A stretch of DNA of 64,000 nucleotides. It comes from Bradyrhizobium betae (GTDB lineage: Bacteria; Pseudomonadota; Alphaproteobacteria; Rhizobiales; Xanthobacteraceae). The translations under genes were made by a program, and so were the position numbers. The stretch lies in NCBI RefSeq assembly GCF_008932115.1, contig NZ_CP044543.1, forward strand, positions 2,858,501-2,922,500, in the 5' to 3' direction. Positions 9,346 through 19,973 of this stretch are shown in pieces. Numbering within the stretch: the stretch's first letter is position 1; every line of letters starts with the position of its first letter. The notes beneath the pieces are model-generated. The model saw nothing but the letters and a program-made list of their open reading frames with translations. It ran no database searches and was not told where the DNA came from.

Positions 9346-12084
9346 ATGACTATGCAACAGCCCATTCCTGTACCGCCCCCCGACGAAGCACCCGCGCCGC
9401 AGGCCGAAGCCGCCGCGCGCGTCACGCCGATGATGGAACAATACCTGGAGATCAAAGCAGCGCATCAGGGCCTGCTGCTGTTTTACCGGATGGGCGATTT
9501 CTACGAGCTGTTCTTCGAGGATGCCGAGATCGCCTCGAAGACGCTCGGCATCGTCTTGACCAAGCGCGGCAAGCATCAGGGCGCGGATATCCCGATGTGC
9601 GGCGTGCCGGTCGAGCGCTCCGAGGACTATCTGCATCGCCTGATCACCGCCGGCCACCGGGTCGCGGTGTGCGAGCAGACCGAGGATCCCGCCGCCGCGA
9701 AAGCGCGCGGCAACAAGAGCGTCGTGCGCCGCGGCGTAGTGCGGCTGGTCACGCCGGGCACGCTGACCGAGGACACGCTGCTCGACGCGCGCGCCAACAA
9801 TTATCTGCTGGCGATCGCCCGCGCCCGTTCGTCCGCCGGCGGCGACCGCTTTGGCCTTGCCTGGATCGACATCTCGACCGCCGAATTCACGGTGATGGAA
9901 TGTTCGGGCGGCGAGCTTGCGGCAACGCTGGCGCGCATCAATCCGAACGAGGCGATCGTCACCGACGCGCTCTACAGCGACAACGAATTGAGCCAGACCC
10001 TGCGCGAGCTGCCGGCGGTGACGCCGCTGACCCGCGACGTCTTCGACGGTGCCACCGCCGAGAAGCGGCTGTGCGACTATTTCGCGGTCGCGACCATGGA
10101 CGGGCTGGCGCAACTGACGCGGCTGGAAGCGACCGCCGCGGCCGCCGCCGTCACCTATGTCGACCGCACCCAGGTCGGCAAGCATCCGCCACTGTCCCCG
10201 CCGGCACGCGAGGCCTCCGGCGCGACCATGGCGATCGATCCAGCGACGCGCGCCAATCTCGAACTAACGCGAACGCTCGCGGGTGAACGCCGCGGCTCGC
10301 TCCTCGACGCGATCGACTGCACCGTGACCTCGGCCGGCTCACGCCTGCTGGCGCAGCGGCTCGCAGCGCCCTTGACGGATGCACCGGCAATCGCGCGGCG
10401 GCTCGATGCCGTCAGCACCTTCGTCGCGGACTCCGCCGCGCGCGAGGACATTCGCAGCATACTGCGCGGCGCGCCCGACATGTCGCGGGCGCTGGCGCGG
10501 CTGTCGGTCGGCCGCGGCGGGCCGCGCGATCTCGCCGGCCTGCGCGATGGCATCGTCGCCGCCGACCAGGTGCTGGCGCGGCTCGGCGAGATCGACCAGC
10601 CGCCGCAGGAGATCGCGGTCGTGATGGCAGCCTTGCAGCGTCCATCGCGCGAACTCGCGGCGGAATTCTCCAGCGCGCTCGACGATCAACTGCCGCTCAT
10701 CAAGCGCGATGGCGGCTTCGTGCGTCAGGGCTACGAGCCTTCGCTCGACGAAACGCGCAATCTGCGCGACGCCTCGCGTCTCGTGGTGGCCTCGATGCAG
10801 GCGCGCTACGCCGACAGCACCGGCGTCAAGGGTCTCAAGATCCGGCACAACAACGTGCTCGGCTATTTCGTCGAGGTGACCGCGCAGCACGGCGACAAGC
10901 TGATGTCGGCGCCGCTGAACGCGACCTTCATCCATCGCCAGACGCTGGCGGGCCAGGTGCGCTTCACCACGTCGGAGCTCGGCGAGATCGAGGCGAAGAT
11001 CGCCAATGCGGGCGACCGCGCGCTCGGACTCGAACTCGAGATTTTCGAGCGGCTCTCTGCCAAGGCGCTGGATATCAGCGACGATCTGCGCGCCGCCGCC
11101 CATGCCTTCGCGCTGCTCGACGTCGCGACCTCGCTGGCCAGGCTCGCGGTCGACGACAATTACGTGCGGCCGGAGGTCGACCAGTCGCTCGGCTTCGCGA
11201 TCGAGGCCGGCCGCCATCCCGTGGTCGAGCAGGCCTTGAAGCGCAATGGCGAGCCGTTCATTGCCAACTCCTGCGACCTGTCGCCGGGCCCCGCGCAGAA
11301 GTCCGGCCAGCTCTGGCTGCTCACCGGCCCGAACATGGCTGGTAAATCGACCTTCCTGCGCCAGAACGCGCTCATTGCATTGCTGGCTCAAATTGGCAGT
11401 TTCGTGCCGGCCACGCGCGCGCGGATCGGCATCGTCGACCGCCTGTTCTCGCGTGTCGGCGCCGCCGACGATCTCGCCCGCGGCCGCTCCACCTTCATGG
11501 TGGAGATGGTCGAGACCGCCGCGATCCTCAACCAGGCCGGCGAGCGCGCGCTCGTGATCCTCGACGAGATCGGCCGCGGCACCGCGACCTTCGACGGGCT
11601 CTCGATCGCCTGGGCCGCGATCGAGCATCTGCACGAGAGCAACCGCTGCCGCACGCTGTTCGCGACGCATTATCACGAGCTGACCGCGCTCTCGGCCAGG
11701 CTTCCGCGCATGTTCAACGCCACCGTGCGGGTGAAGGAATGGCAGGGCAACGTCGTGTTCCTGCACGAAGTGCTGCCGGGCTCGGCCGATCGCTCCTACG
11801 GCATTCAGGTCGCCAAGCTCGCCGGACTGCCTGCGGCCGTGATCACACGCGCGAAATCGGTGCTGGCAAAACTCGAAGCACAAGACCGTGGCCAGACCGC
11901 CCGCGCGCTCGCCGACGATTTGCCGCTGTTCGCAGTGCCCTCGCGCGCGGCGGCCGAAGCCGCCCCACCGAGCGAGGCCGAGCTGGTGTTGGAGGCGGTG
12001 AAGGCGCTGCATCCCGACGAGATGTCGCCGCGCGAGGCGCTCGATGCGCTCTATGCGCTCAAGGCAAAGCTGCCGAAGGCGTGA
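9346..12084 (+). CDS. mutS: DNA mismatch repair protein MutS
   Basis: The mismatch-recognition ATPase of methyl-independent/long-patch repair, 912 residues. The N-terminal mismatch-binding domain has the Phe-x-Glu in [15 protein letters not shown] (about residues 47-60). The connector, lever and clamp domains follow. The ATPase has Walker [12 protein letters not shown] (about 660-670), [22 protein letters not shown], Walker [16 protein letters not shown] (about 736-750), the His of FATHYHEL, and the C-terminal dimerisation helices. The start follows a divergent intergenic region with pcaF. In other Rhizobiales mutS lies close to glnD; here eight unrelated genes lie between them. Confidence 0.98.
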   Translation: MTMQQPIPVPPPDEAPAPQAEAAARVTPMMEQYLEIKAAHQGLLLFYRMGDFYELFFEDAEIASKTLGIVLTKRGKHQGADIPMCGVPVERSEDYLHRLITAGHRVAVCEQTEDPAAAKARGNKSVVRRGVVRLVTPGTLTEDTLLDARANNYLLAIARARSSAGGDRFGLAWIDISTAEFTVMECSGGELAATLARINPNEAIVTDALYSDNELSQTLRELPAVTPLTRDVFDGATAEKRLCDYFAVATMDGLAQLTRLEATAAAAAVTYVDRTQVGKHPPLSPPAREASGATMAIDPATRANLELTRTLAGERRGSLLDAIDCTVTSAGSRLLAQRLAAPLTDAPAIARRLDAVSTFVADSAAREDIRSILRGAPDMSRALARLSVGRGGPRDLAGLRDGIVAADQVLARLGEIDQPPQEIAVVMAALQRPSRELAAEFSSALDDQLPLIKRDGGFVRQGYEPSLDETRNLRDASRLVVASMQARYADSTGVKGLKIRHNNVLGYFVEVTAQHGDKLMSAPLNATFIHRQTLAGQVRFTTSELGEIEAKIANAGDRALGLELEIFERLSAKALDISDDLRAAAHAFALLDVATSLARLAVDDNYVRPEVDQSLGFAIEAGRHPVVEQALKRNGEPFIANSCDLSPGPAQKSGQLWLLTGPNMAGKSTFLRQNALIALLAQIGSFVPATRARIGIVDRLFSRVGAADDLARGRSTFMVEMVETAAILNQAGERALVILDEIGRGTATFDGLSIAWAAIEHLHESNRCRTLFATHYHELTALSARLPRMFNATVRVKEWQGNVVFLHEVLPGSADRSYGIQVAKLAGLPAAVITRAKSVLAKLEAQDRGQTARALADDLPLFAVPSRAAAEAAPPSEAELVLEAVKALHPDEMSPREALDALYALKAKLPKA

Positions 12085-12131
12085 CGGGTTTACGTTTCGC
12101 CAGGGCGTTTTGACCGCGACCGACTCGACAC

Positions 12132-13055
12132 CTATGCCAGCTCGGCCGAAGCGCGCTGCATGTTGGACGACATCTCGGCGGTTACGATGCTCTGCTCCTC
12201 GACCGCGGCGGCGGTGGAGGCGATGAAGTCGTTGACGCCTGATATCGCGGCCTTTATCGCGGACAGCGAGCCGGTGACGTCGCCGGCAACGGTATTCAGG
12301 GCGTTGATTTCAGTCGAAATCGTGTCGGTCGCCTGCTTTGCCTGGCTCGCGAGGTTCTTCACCTCGGAGGCGACCACGGCGAAGCCGCGGCCGGCTTCGC
12401 CGGCGCGCGCCGATTCGATCGTGGCGTTCAGCGCCAGAAGGTTGATCTGGCCGGTGATGCCGGCGATCATCTCGACAATGCCGCTCATCGATTGCGCCGC
12501 CTCGTTCAGCCTGACGGCCTGGCTGTCGGCCGCGTCCACGCGCGCGGTCGCGACTTTCGAATTCTCGCGCGACTTGGCCATGGTCTCGGAAATCTCGCGG
12601 ATCGAGGAGCTCATCTCCTCGCTGCCCGCCGCGACCGCCTCGATCAGGCCGCGCGCGTTCTCGGCCTTCTTGCGGCCGATCGCCTGCGCGGTGATGTCGG
12701 TGGCGTATTTCACCACCTTGTAGGGCTTGCGGTTGAGGTCGAGGATTGGATTATACGAGGCTTGAATCCAGATTTCGCGACCGCCCTTGGCGATGCGCTT
12801 GAATTCGCCCGCCTTGAATTTTCCGCGATTGAGCGCGGCCCAGAACGCCTTGTAGCCGGCGCCGTCGCGCTGATCGGCCGGCACGAACATCGAATGATGC
12901 TTGCCTTTGATCTCGTCGAGCGCATAGCCGAGCGCCTTGAGGAAATTGTCGTTGGCGGTGACGATCGTACCATCGAGCTTGAACTCGATCATGGCTTGCG
13001 ACCGGCTGAACGCCTCGATCCTGGCCTGGAAGTCACCGCGTCCTAAACCAAACAT
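12132..13055 (-). CDS. Soluble PAS-domain chemoreceptor
   Basis: A cytoplasmic methyl-accepting protein of 307 residues with no membrane helix. One PAS domain (about residues 15-125; [60 protein letters not shown]) is joined directly to a short signalling domain whose tip is [20 protein letters not shown]. The start at 13055 gives a protein beginning [16 protein letters not shown] and has GGAG/AGGA upstream; the open frame continues 47 codons further but without a credible start. PAS domains of this BdlA/Aer-like set often bind haem or flavin; the ligand is not identifiable. It is a close paralogue of the next gene, with which it shares the same PAS type. Confidence 0.9.
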   Translation of the reverse strand: MFGLGRGDFQARIEAFSRSQAMIEFKLDGTIVTANDNFLKALGYALDEIKGKHHSMFVPADQRDGAGYKAFWAALNRGKFKAGEFKRIAKGGREIWIQASYNPILDLNRKPYKVVKYATDITAQAIGRKKAENARGLIEAVAAGSEEMSSSIREISETMAKSRENSKVATARVDAADSQAVRLNEAAQSMSGIVEMIAGITGQINLLALNATIESARAGEAGRGFAVVASEVKNLASQAKQATDTISTEINALNTVAGDVTGSLSAIKAAISGVNDFIASTAAAVEEQSIVTAEMSSNMQRASAELA

Positions 13056-13359
13056 TCCTGCACTCCAAATCGGAATGCCTCCATCAAAGGGCATTCGCGG
13101 CAATAAATCTGCGGAATTCCCATTGACGGTATGAAGCTTCGGCCAGACCCAAAGAGTGGCGAGCCAATAACATTTCTGCCACCTGTCGTCCTGCACAGCC
13201 GGGTAGAAGAATCGTATAGGCCAAAACTTTAGAAGGACTGATAACCAACGTATCGGTAATCGGCACGCAAATTCAATCCGAAACTCATCTGCATCACGTC
13301 AATCAATAGCTTGCCACGATGGCAGCGCCGCGCCTGTCCAGATCGTGCCTCGGCCCCAT
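13056..13359. other. Intergenic stretch between the two PAS chemoreceptor genes
   Basis: About 300 bp separates two minus-strand genes. It must hold the promoter of the downstream receptor. I see no coding frame with a credible start, no clear hairpin and no repeat of the families found elsewhere in the window. Confidence 0.5.
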
Positions 13360-15036
13360 TCAACCTGCAGCCAGTCTTGCCACCTCGGCCGCAGCGTCAT
13401 GGATACTGCTCGACATGTCGCTGGTGACGGCGCTCTGCTTCTCGACCGCCGCGGTCGTGGAGCTGACGTAGTCGCTGACCTCGGTGATCGCCTGCTTGAT
13501 GGCGTTCAGCACGCCCGCGACGTCGCCTGAGATATAGTTGAGGCTGCCGATCTCCTCCGCGATCTTGTCGGTGGCCTGCTTGGCCTGGTTGGCGAGGTTC
13601 TTCACCTCGGACGCGACGACGGCAAAACCCCTGCCCGCCTCGCCGGCGCGCGCGGACTCGATCGTGGCATTGAGCGCCAGCAGGTTGATCTGCCCCGTGA
13701 TGACGTTGATCATCTCGACGATCCCGCTCATAGATTTGGCGGCCCCGGTCAGTCGCTGCGCCTGCGCGTCGGCGGTAGAGACCTGTTCGACGGCGCCCAT
13801 CGCGGTATCGCGCGATTTGATCATGGCGTCCGCGATGTCGCGCACCGACGCGTTCAATTGGTCGGCTCCCCCGGCGACCGTCTCGATCATGCCGCGGACG
13901 CGCTCGTTGCCCATGCGGACCAGCACCTGCTGCGTCGTGTCCGTTAGATATTTGACGACCTTGAACGGCTTGCCGTTGAGATCGAGGATCGGATTGTAAC
14001 TCGCCTGGATGTAGACTTCCTTGCCGCCCTTGCCGATCCGCCGGTACTCAGCAGCCTGGTATTCGCCACGATTGAGCGCGGCCCAGAATTCACGATAGGC
14101 CGCGCTGTCGCGCACGGCTGGCTCGACGAACATGCTGTGGTGCTTGCCCTTGATTTCATTCAGGGCGTAGCCGATCGCATGGAGGAAATTGTCGTTGGCC
14201 GTGATGATGGTGCCGTCCATGTTGAATTCGATGACGCCTTGGGACTTGGAGATCGCGACGATCTGGGCATCGGTTTCGGCATTGCGCAGCTTCTGCGCGG
14301 TCACGTCGGTTGCGAATTTGATCACGCGAAGCGGCTTGCCACGCGCGTCCAGCACCGGGTTGTAGGAGGCGAGGATCCAGACCTCGCGGCCGGCCTTGCC
14401 GATCCGCTTGAACTCGCCGCGCGGAACTTCTCCGCGATTGAGCGCGGCCCAGAACTCACGATAGGCGGCACTGTCGCGGTCCGCCGGCAGGATGAACATG
14501 GCGTGGTGCTGGCCTTTGATCTCGCCGAGGGTGTATCCCATCGCCGTCAGGAAAATGTCGTTCGCCGTCACGATCGTGCCGTCGAGATTGAATTCGATAA
14601 CCGCCTGGACGCGATCGATGGCGGCGATCTTGCCCGAATTGTACAGGCTGTTCAGCGTCTTTTCCGTCACGTCGCTCGCGATCTTGACAACCTTCAGCGG
14701 CTTGCCGTTGTCGCCGAGAACGGGGTTGTAGGATGCCTCGATCCAGACATCCCGTCCCGCCTTATCGACTCGCCGGAACTGTTTCGATTGAGGTTCGCCG
14801 CGATTGAGTGCGGACCAGAAGGCCCGGTACTCGGCGCTGTCGCGCTCCTCGGCCGGGACGAACATCGAATGGTGCTTGCCCTTGATTTCATCGAGCGAGT
14901 AGCCGAGCACATCGAGGAAGTTCTTGTTGGCCGTGAGAATGGTGCCATCCAGCGCGAATTCGATCACCGCCAGCGACCGATTGATGGCTTCAAGCTGAGC
15001 CTTGGCGTCGGTATCAGGCTTGCGACCGAACATCAT
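13360..15036 (-). CDS. Soluble chemoreceptor with three tandem PAS domains
   Basis: A protein of 558 residues without membrane helices. Three nearly identical PAS units, each of about 120 residues (about 10-130, 132-252 and 254-374), repeat the pattern VIEFxLDGTIxTAN, EIKGxHHxMF, FWxALNRGE, ASYNPxLDxxGKPxxVxKxxTDxT. A short MCP signalling domain follows ([20 protein letters not shown]). Each unit belongs to the same PAS type as the single PAS in the neighbouring receptor, so the gene looks like the product of internal PAS duplication. Two adjacent ATG codons (15036 and 15033) follow GGAGAA; either may be the start. It is expected to signal through a cytoplasmic receptor array. Confidence 0.9.
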   Translation of the reverse strand: MMFGRKPDTDAKAQLEAINRSLAVIEFALDGTILTANKNFLDVLGYSLDEIKGKHHSMFVPAEERDSAEYRAFWSALNRGEPQSKQFRRVDKAGRDVWIEASYNPVLGDNGKPLKVVKIASDVTEKTLNSLYNSGKIAAIDRVQAVIEFNLDGTIVTANDIFLTAMGYTLGEIKGQHHAMFILPADRDSAAYREFWAALNRGEVPRGEFKRIGKAGREVWILASYNPVLDARGKPLRVIKFATDVTAQKLRNAETDAQIVAISKSQGVIEFNMDGTIITANDNFLHAIGYALNEIKGKHHSMFVEPAVRDSAAYREFWAALNRGEYQAAEYRRIGKGGKEVYIQASYNPILDLNGKPFKVVKYLTDTTQQVLVRMGNERVRGMIETVAGGADQLNASVRDIADAMIKSRDTAMGAVEQVSTADAQAQRLTGAAKSMSGIVEMINVITGQINLLALNATIESARAGEAGRGFAVVASEVKNLANQAKQATDKIAEEIGSLNYISGDVAGVLNAIKQAITEVSDYVSSTTAAVEKQSAVTSDMSSSIHDAAAEVARLAAG

Positions 15037-15402
15037 ACATTCTCCGTATCGAGACCGAGCAATTCGGCAGACGGGCAATTGTTGCGGAATGCGAAAACGC
15101 GCGCAGGAAGGGCCAGCCCGCTTTCGGCCGGCATAACCTTGCTCCGCACCGGCCGCGAGGAGCGGCCGCAGCCCGGCACAAGCCGTCTGAAAGAGTAACC
15201 CTTGCGCAGGCTAAGGCGCTCCCGCCGAAGGAAATCTTAACGGCGGCATCGGAATCGCTGAATCCGAAGCACGTGAAACTACGGGCTCGTAATAGTCCCG
15301 TAGCTCTCATGCAGGGCATCGACACGGCTGAGACGGCCGCACGTGTCCCGATCGTGCCTCCGGGCAACTACGGTGACAAAGACCATGCGACTTGATTCGC
15401 AT
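15037..15402. other. Intergenic stretch with one inverted repeat
   Basis: About 365 bp between two minus-strand genes. I find no credible gene. CTACGGG at 15279-15285 pairs with CCCGTAG at 15297-15303 (11-base loop), which could be an operator or a terminator-like hairpin for the upstream membrane-protein gene. The promoter of the triple-PAS receptor should lie near 15040-15110. Confidence 0.45.
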
Positions 15403-16200
15403 TCACGCCATCGGTCGCGCGCGCCGCGCCAGAGACCACAGCGTCAGGTTCCACACGATGCAGGTCGCGAGCGCGAGGCTGAGGCCGACCGCGGAGCCGA
15501 AATGGGCTGCGCCGACATGCACCACGGCAATCGCCATCCCGAATCCCAGCAGGCCCCAGGCGGAGTTGGCGAGCACGGCGGCGGTCGGCGGGCCGCCGAT
15601 GCGCGGATGCAGGATCACCATCATGCTGGAGAACACGACGGGATAGAGCGCGATGATGCCGCTGATGCGAGGGCCGACCCAGCTCGACGTCGAGACGACG
15701 ATGGCGACGAGGGTCGCGACCAGCGCGGCACGCATCGGAATGTCGTACCAGCGGCGCGTCACCAGCGGCATCTTCACGTGGCGATAGCCCGCGAGCAGCG
15801 GAATGCAGATGCCGAAAGCGATCAGGTTGACGGCGAGCCCGGCCGTCAGGGTCCAGTCGAACATGCGGATGATCGAGGCCATGGCGATCCAGACCGCAAA
15901 TGCGCTTCCGCAACTCACCAAAAGGCTGTGCCGCTGCGCCAGCACGACATAGGCGAGAGCCATGAAGATGGTCGCCGCGTTGACCGGAAGGCTCGACAGC
16001 GCACCTTGCGCGATGAAGGCGGCGTCGTGGTCGATCGCGAGGAAGACGTAGGACGGCCCTGCCGAGACCGGCAGCGTCGCCACCAGCGCGCCGATCACCG
16101 GCCCCGAACGCTCGGTGATGACAGACGCGGACACGACGAACGCCGCCGCGATCGCCATGCGCAAGAGGAGGAAGAGAATGAAGTGGAGGTCGAGGGACAT
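15403..16200 (-). CDS. Polytopic membrane protein of unknown function
   Basis: A 265-residue protein made almost wholly of hydrophobic segments, about eight membrane helices (for example FILFLLLRMAIAAAFVVSAS at the start, and LLGFGMAIAVVHVGAAHFG near the end), ending in a short basic tail RRARPMA. Internal motifs ALVATLPVSAGPSYVFLAID and GIIALYPVVFSSMMVILHPR suggest two related halves. I do not recognise a functional family. The ATG at 16200 is the most sensible start, since the family A/B-type repeat lies directly upstream. No operon partner is evident. Confidence 0.7.
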   Translation of the reverse strand: MSLDLHFILFLLLRMAIAAAFVVSASVITERSGPVIGALVATLPVSAGPSYVFLAIDHDAAFIAQGALSSLPVNAATIFMALAYVVLAQRHSLLVSCGSAFAVWIAMASIIRMFDWTLTAGLAVNLIAFGICIPLLAGYRHVKMPLVTRRWYDIPMRAALVATLVAIVVSTSSWVGPRISGIIALYPVVFSSMMVILHPRIGGPPTAAVLANSAWGLLGFGMAIAVVHVGAAHFGSAVGLSLALATCIVWNLTLWSLARRARPMA

Positions 16201-16207
16201 TTTTTTC

Positions 16208-16338
16208 GTCCCGGACAAGCGAAGCGCAGATCCGGGACCCATAACCACAGGCTTTGCTGTGTTAGACGGTTGTGGTGACGAGTTCGGCAATACAATCGGC
16301 GTTTGGGATTATGGGTCCCGGCGTTCGCCGGGACGACA
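16208..16338. repeat. Palindromic intergenic repeat, family B
   Basis: Begins GTCCCGGACAAGCGAAGCGC and continues AGATCCGGGACCCATAACCACAGG, and ends with the complementary TATGGGTCCCGGCGTTCGCCGGGACGAC. The ends can pair over most of their length. Related copies lie at about 18633-18775, 22795-22896, 33388-33536 and 37963-38118. It forms the region just upstream of the membrane-protein gene and beyond the OsmC gene. Confidence 0.75.
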
Positions 16339-16364
16339 CCGATTGTCGGGTTACGGCCCTCGCC

Positions 16365-16874
16365 TCACATCCGCTGCATAGACACCGAGACCTTCGGGCC
16401 GTTCTTGATGGTCTGGTAGACCACGCAATAGCGCTCGGTGAGCTTCAGCAACAGGTCGAGCTTGTCCTGCGGCGCATCGGTGTCGACCTCGAAGCGCAGG
16501 CGGATCTCCGCGAAACCGACCGGAGTCTCCTTGTCGACGCCGAGCGTGCCGCGGAAATCGAGATCGCCTTCGGCATAGACGTTGCCGGTCTTGAGCGGAA
16601 CCTCGATCGCGGTCGCAACCGATTTCAGCGTGACGCCGGCGCAGGCGACCAGCGCCTCGAGCAGCATGTCGCCGGAGCAAAGTTCGAGGCCGGATCCGCC
16701 GGTGGCCGGATGCAGGCCTGCCATCGCAATGGCGCGGCCGGTCTCGATCTTGCAGGCGATGCCGTCGCTGTCGGTCGAGCCTTTCGCCTTCAGCGTGATC
16801 ATCGCGGCCTTGGGATCGGTCTTGTAGCGTTCCTTGATCGGGGCCTGCATCTGGCGAAGTGCGGCGGCGTCCAT
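16365..16874 (-). CDS. OsmC/Ohr-family protein
   Basis: A 169-residue protein of the OsmC family, whose best known members reduce organic hydroperoxides with two conserved Cys. Here the first Cys region is LCSGDMLLEALVACAGVTL and the second is LTERYCVVYQTI; the flanking helix LLLKLTERYCV is typical. It starts at 16874 behind GGGAGAG. The OsmC-like branch with CSGD rather than NPE-type motifs is less well characterised, so peroxidase activity is only an inference. It follows the ssuACB genes on the same strand by 54 bp and could be read through from them. Confidence 0.85.
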   Translation of the reverse strand: MDAAALRQMQAPIKERYKTDPKAAMITLKAKGSTDSDGIACKIETGRAIAMAGLHPATGGSGLELCSGDMLLEALVACAGVTLKSVATAIEVPLKTGNVYAEGDLDFRGTLGVDKETPVGFAEIRLRFEVDTDAPQDKLDLLLKLTERYCVVYQTIKNGPKVSVSMQRM

Positions 16875-16928
16875 CTTGTTCTCTCCCGGGACAGTTGCCC
16901 TTCGATGTACCGGTTCGGAGAGAAAAAG

Positions 16929-17714
16929 TCACCACCACATCGCCTGACCGGGACCCTGGGTCGCGTCGCGGTCGGGCACGCTGCGGTCGAGCGACCGGTC
17001 GAGTGACGTCAGCACACTCCGCTTGAAGGTCTCGAACAGCGGCGAATTGCGGTCGCGCGGCCGGCCGAGATTGATCTCGATCTGGTCGAACAGACGGCCC
17101 GGCCGCGGCCGCATCACCAGCACGCGGTCGGCCAGCACCACGGCCTCGTCGACGTCGTGCGTGACGAGGACGAGCGTCGGACGCGTATCGGCCCAGAGGT
17201 CGAGCAGATGATCCTGCAAATCGCGGCGGGTGAAAGCGTCGAGCGCGGAGAATGGCTCGTCGAGCAGCAGCACCTCGGGCTGGGGCACCAGCGCCCGGGC
17301 AATCGCGACACGCTGCGCCTGTCCGCCCGAGAGCTCGCGCGGCCAGGCCTGCGCCTTGTCGGCAAGCCCGACGCGTTCGAGCGCGCGGGCGACCTTGGCG
17401 CGGCGCTCGGTCGCGGGCAGATCGGCAAGACCGAAGCCGATATTGTCGGCGACGCTGAGCCAGGGCAGCAGCCGCGGCTCCTGGAAGATGATGCCGATCT
17501 TGGCATGCGGCGAGGCGATCGCCTCGCTGTCGAGCGTCACGGTGCCCGCACTGGCACGGTCGAGACCGGCGATCGCGCGCAGCAGCGTGGACTTGCCGCA
17601 GCCGGAGCCGCCGATGATGGCAACGATCTCGCCCTGCCTGATCTCGGCGGAGAAGCGCGCCAGCGCCTGCACGCCGTTGGGATAGGTCTTGCTGACCCGG
17701 TCGAGCGCCAGCAT
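16929..17714 (-). CDS. ssuB: Sulfonate/nitrate-type ABC transporter ATP-binding protein
   Basis: The ATPase of an aliphatic sulfonate (or nitrate/taurine type) importer, 261 residues. Walker A is IIGGSGCGKSTLLRAI (about 34-49), the Q-loop is IIFQEPRLLPWL, the signature is ELSGGQAQRVAIARAL, Walker B is LLLDEPFSALD and the H-loop LVTHDVDEAV. The FQEPRLLPW form of the Q-loop is typical of SsuB/TauB. The start at 17714 lies 17 bp after the ssuC stop. An apparent longer frame upstream overlaps the permease gene and is not real. Confidence 0.9.
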   Translation of the reverse strand: MLALDRVSKTYPNGVQALARFSAEIRQGEIVAIIGGSGCGKSTLLRAIAGLDRASAGTVTLDSEAIASPHAKIGIIFQEPRLLPWLSVADNIGFGLADLPATERRAKVARALERVGLADKAQAWPRELSGGQAQRVAIARALVPQPEVLLLDEPFSALDAFTRRDLQDHLLDLWADTRPTLVLVTHDVDEAVVLADRVLVMRPRPGRLFDQIEINLGRPRDRNSPLFETFKRSVLTSLDRSLDRSVPDRDATQGPGQAMWW

Positions 17715-17731
17715 CGCGTTATGTTCCCTCG

Positions 17732-18583
17732 TCAAGTTTCTTTGGCGCGCCCGAAGGCGTCCTGCCAGCGCAGGAAGGGCGCGGCGACGACCTCGATCAG
17801 CCAGTCGGTGAGCTTGCCGAGGATGGCGAAGATGACGATGGCCGCGAGGATCTGCGCAGGCTTGCCGAGCTGCTGGCCGTCGAGCAGGAGATAGCCGAGG
17901 CCTTCGGAGGCGCCGATCAATTCGGCGGCGACCACGAACATCCAGCCCAGACCCAGGCCGACGCGCAAGGACACGACATAGGCCGGCAGCACCGCGGGCA
18001 ACAGGATGCGGCGGATCATCGCCGGTCCGGAGAGACGAAAGGTGCGGCCGACTTCGACGATCTTGCGATCGACCGAGAGGATCGCGCCCATCACACCGAG
18101 ATAGACCGGGAAGAACACGCCGACCGCAATCAGCGCGATCTTCGAGGTCTCGAAAATGCCGAGCCAGAGAATGAACAGCGGCACCCAGGCCAGCGACGGG
18201 ATCGCGCGGATCGCCTGCACGGTCGGATCGAGCAGCCGCCGCGCCAGCGACCAATAGCCGGAGATGGCGCCGAGCAGCGTGCCCGCGACCACGCCGAACG
18301 CGAAGCCGAGACCGACCCGCCACAGCGTCGCAGCGATGTGGCGAACCAGTTCGCCGGACCGGGCAAGATCGGTGATGGTGGCAAAGACGCGCGAGGGCGG
18401 CGGCACCAGCCGGCCGTTGGACCAGCCGGACCAGACCAGGAGTTCCCAGCCGAGCGCAAGAGCCAGCGGCAGCAACACCCCCAGCATCGGCCCTGCGTAG
18501 CGCGAGACGCGCGAGGGCGCGGCAGCGCTCTCGGCCGGTTCCGATGTCTGTTGCAGCACTGGCGCGTCGGAGATCATGGCCAT
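17732..18583 (-). CDS. ssuC: Sulfonate-type ABC transporter permease
   Basis: The inner-membrane permease of the importer, 283 residues. It has a proline-rich N-terminus, about six membrane helices and the family features LPLALALGWELLVWSGWSN, LVPPPSRVFATI, an EAA-like loop (SGPAMIRRILLPAVLPAYVV) and LGWMFVVAAELIGASEGLGY. The start is ambiguous between ATG codons at 18583 and 18577. It lies between ssuA and ssuB, giving the order A-C-B. A palindromic repeat of about 140 bp separates it from ssuA, so its expression may be reduced relative to the binding protein. Confidence 0.9.
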   Translation of the reverse strand: MAMISDAPVLQQTSEPAESAAAPSRVSRYAGPMLGVLLPLALALGWELLVWSGWSNGRLVPPPSRVFATITDLARSGELVRHIAATLWRVGLGFAFGVVAGTLLGAISGYWSLARRLLDPTVQAIRAIPSLAWVPLFILWLGIFETSKIALIAVGVFFPVYLGVMGAILSVDRKIVEVGRTFRLSGPAMIRRILLPAVLPAYVVSLRVGLGLGWMFVVAAELIGASEGLGYLLLDGQQLGKPAQILAAIVIFAILGKLTDWLIEVVAAPFLRWQDAFGRAKET

Positions 18584-18632
18584 TAGCAAGCGCGTCTTTT
18601 CAGGGAATGCAAGGGTGCGCGGCAATCTCGGT

Positions 18633-18775
18633 TGTCGCCCCCGACAAGCGAAGCGCAGATCCGGGGCCCATAACCACAGGACGATGTGGTTACGGGGACT
18701 CGGGGTGACCTCTTTCGCGCCAAATCACTTCCTGGGGCTATGGGTCCCGGGCTCGCTTCGCGCCCCGGGACGACG
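18633..18775. repeat. Palindromic intergenic repeat, family B, inside the ssu operon
   Basis: A copy of the family B element: GACAAGCGAAGCGCAGATCC at the left with CCCATAACCACAGG, and CTATGGGTCCCGGGCTCGCT then CGCCCCGGGACGAC at the right. It lies between ssuA and ssuC, where a stable stem-loop could protect the ssuA message or attenuate the downstream genes. Confidence 0.7.
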
Positions 18776-18813
18776 GCGGAGTTTGTTGCGCGCTCATGCC
18801 TCTTCCGCGCGAA

Positions 18814-19785
18814 CTAATTCGTCGGCAGCGGGACCTGGTCGTCGATCAGCGCATCCAGCGTCGCCTTCACGTCGACCTTGGCATCGACCACGCCGGCCTG
18901 CTGGAGGGCGAGGCCCGCGGCGAGGATCGACTCGCGCTGGGGCGCGCCGATGCGGCTGTGGGTGAGCTCGGTGCGCTCCTTGAGCTGCTTGTCGACGACG
19001 GCCTCGGGAAGCTTGGTCACGGCGATGAAGGTCTTCTTCAGCTCATCGTAATTCGCCAGCGAATATTTGCGCGCCTCTTCATAGACCGCGAGCACGCGGC
19101 GGGCGGCATCCGGGTAGTCCTTCAGGAACTGCTCGCGCGCATTGAGGATGCCCCAGGTGTTGGCGTCGGCCTTGCGATAGAACAGCTTTGCGCCCTCCTC
19201 GACCTCGGCCTGCGCCATCATCGGATCGAGACCCGCCCAGGCATCGACGTCGCCGCGGATCAAGGCGGTCTTGCCGTCGGCGTGCTGGAGCAGCACCGGC
19301 GTGATGTCCTTTTCGGTGAGGCCTGCGCCGAGCAGCGCACGGACCAGGAAGATGTGCGGGTCGGTGCCGCGCGTCACCGCGACGCGCTTGCCCTTGAGGT
19401 CGGCCACGCTTGCGATCCTGGACTCCTTGCCCGTCACCAGCGCGGTCCATTCAGGGCGCGAATAGACGTAGATCGACTTGATCGGGTTGCCGTTGATGCG
19501 GGCGACCAGCGCCGCCGAGCCCGCGGTCGAGCCGAAATCGATCGAGCCGGCATTGAGGAATTCGAGCGCCTTGTTGGACCCGGCCGACTGCACCCAGGTG
19601 ATGGTGATGCCGTCCTTGGCGAACTCCTTTTCCAGCAGCCCCTTCTGCTTCAGGACCAGCGACACCGGATTGTAGGTCGCCCAGTCGATGCGGATCTCCT
19701 TGAGTGGATCCGCCGCCTTTGCCGCGGGGGTCGCGGCGAGCGCAACCGCTCCCACCAGCAGAATGCGTCGCGTAATGTTTGCCAT
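18814..19785 (-). CDS. ssuA: Aliphatic sulfonate-type ABC substrate-binding protein
   Basis: A periplasmic binding protein of 323 residues. The signal peptide is MANITRRILLVGAVALAATP with cleavage probable after AAKA. The mature part has the SsuA/TauA fold: KEIRIDWATYNPVSLVLKQK, the ligand-loop region AGSNKALEFLNAGSIDFGST and DLKGKRVAVTRGTDPHIFLV. The start at 19785 follows the strong ribosome site GGAGGAGG. It is the first gene of ssuACB. Sulfonate specificity is inferred from the family; nitrate- or taurine-type ligands cannot be excluded. No ssuD/E desulfonation enzymes are beside it. Confidence 0.88.
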   Translation of the reverse strand: MANITRRILLVGAVALAATPAAKAADPLKEIRIDWATYNPVSLVLKQKGLLEKEFAKDGITITWVQSAGSNKALEFLNAGSIDFGSTAGSAALVARINGNPIKSIYVYSRPEWTALVTGKESRIASVADLKGKRVAVTRGTDPHIFLVRALLGAGLTEKDITPVLLQHADGKTALIRGDVDAWAGLDPMMAQAEVEEGAKLFYRKADANTWGILNAREQFLKDYPDAARRVLAVYEEARKYSLANYDELKKTFIAVTKLPEAVVDKQLKERTELTHSRIGAPQRESILAAGLALQQAGVVDAKVDVKATLDALIDDQVPLPTN

Positions 19786-19805
19786 GCCCAGCCTCCTCCA
19801 AAATT

Positions 19806-19822
19806 TCATTGTTTTTCAATGA
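19806..19822. promoter_or_regulatory. Inverted repeat in front of ssuA
   Basis: TCATTG at 19806-19811 and CAATGA at 19817-19822 are perfect inverted repeats around five T residues. The element lies about 20 bp upstream of the ssuA start, within the divergent region shared with glnD. It could be an operator or a leader hairpin; the regulator is unknown. Confidence 0.35.
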
Positions 19823-19973
19823 GTTATCTCTAGAGGTCAACGAGAAAATCCCTTCCGTGAAAGCGCGCCGCCCGAGAACAGATTTGCCCAAAGCCGGTCT
19901 TTTCCAGCATGGAACGACTATTGCCAGAGAATGGCGGGTGACAGCGCCTGTCACCTCTTATATCCGGTGAGAC

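Noticed and set aside
16929..18323. A 464-residue version of the sulfonate ATPase
   Set aside because: The N-terminal 200 residues are out-of-frame permease sequence; the real start is at 17714.
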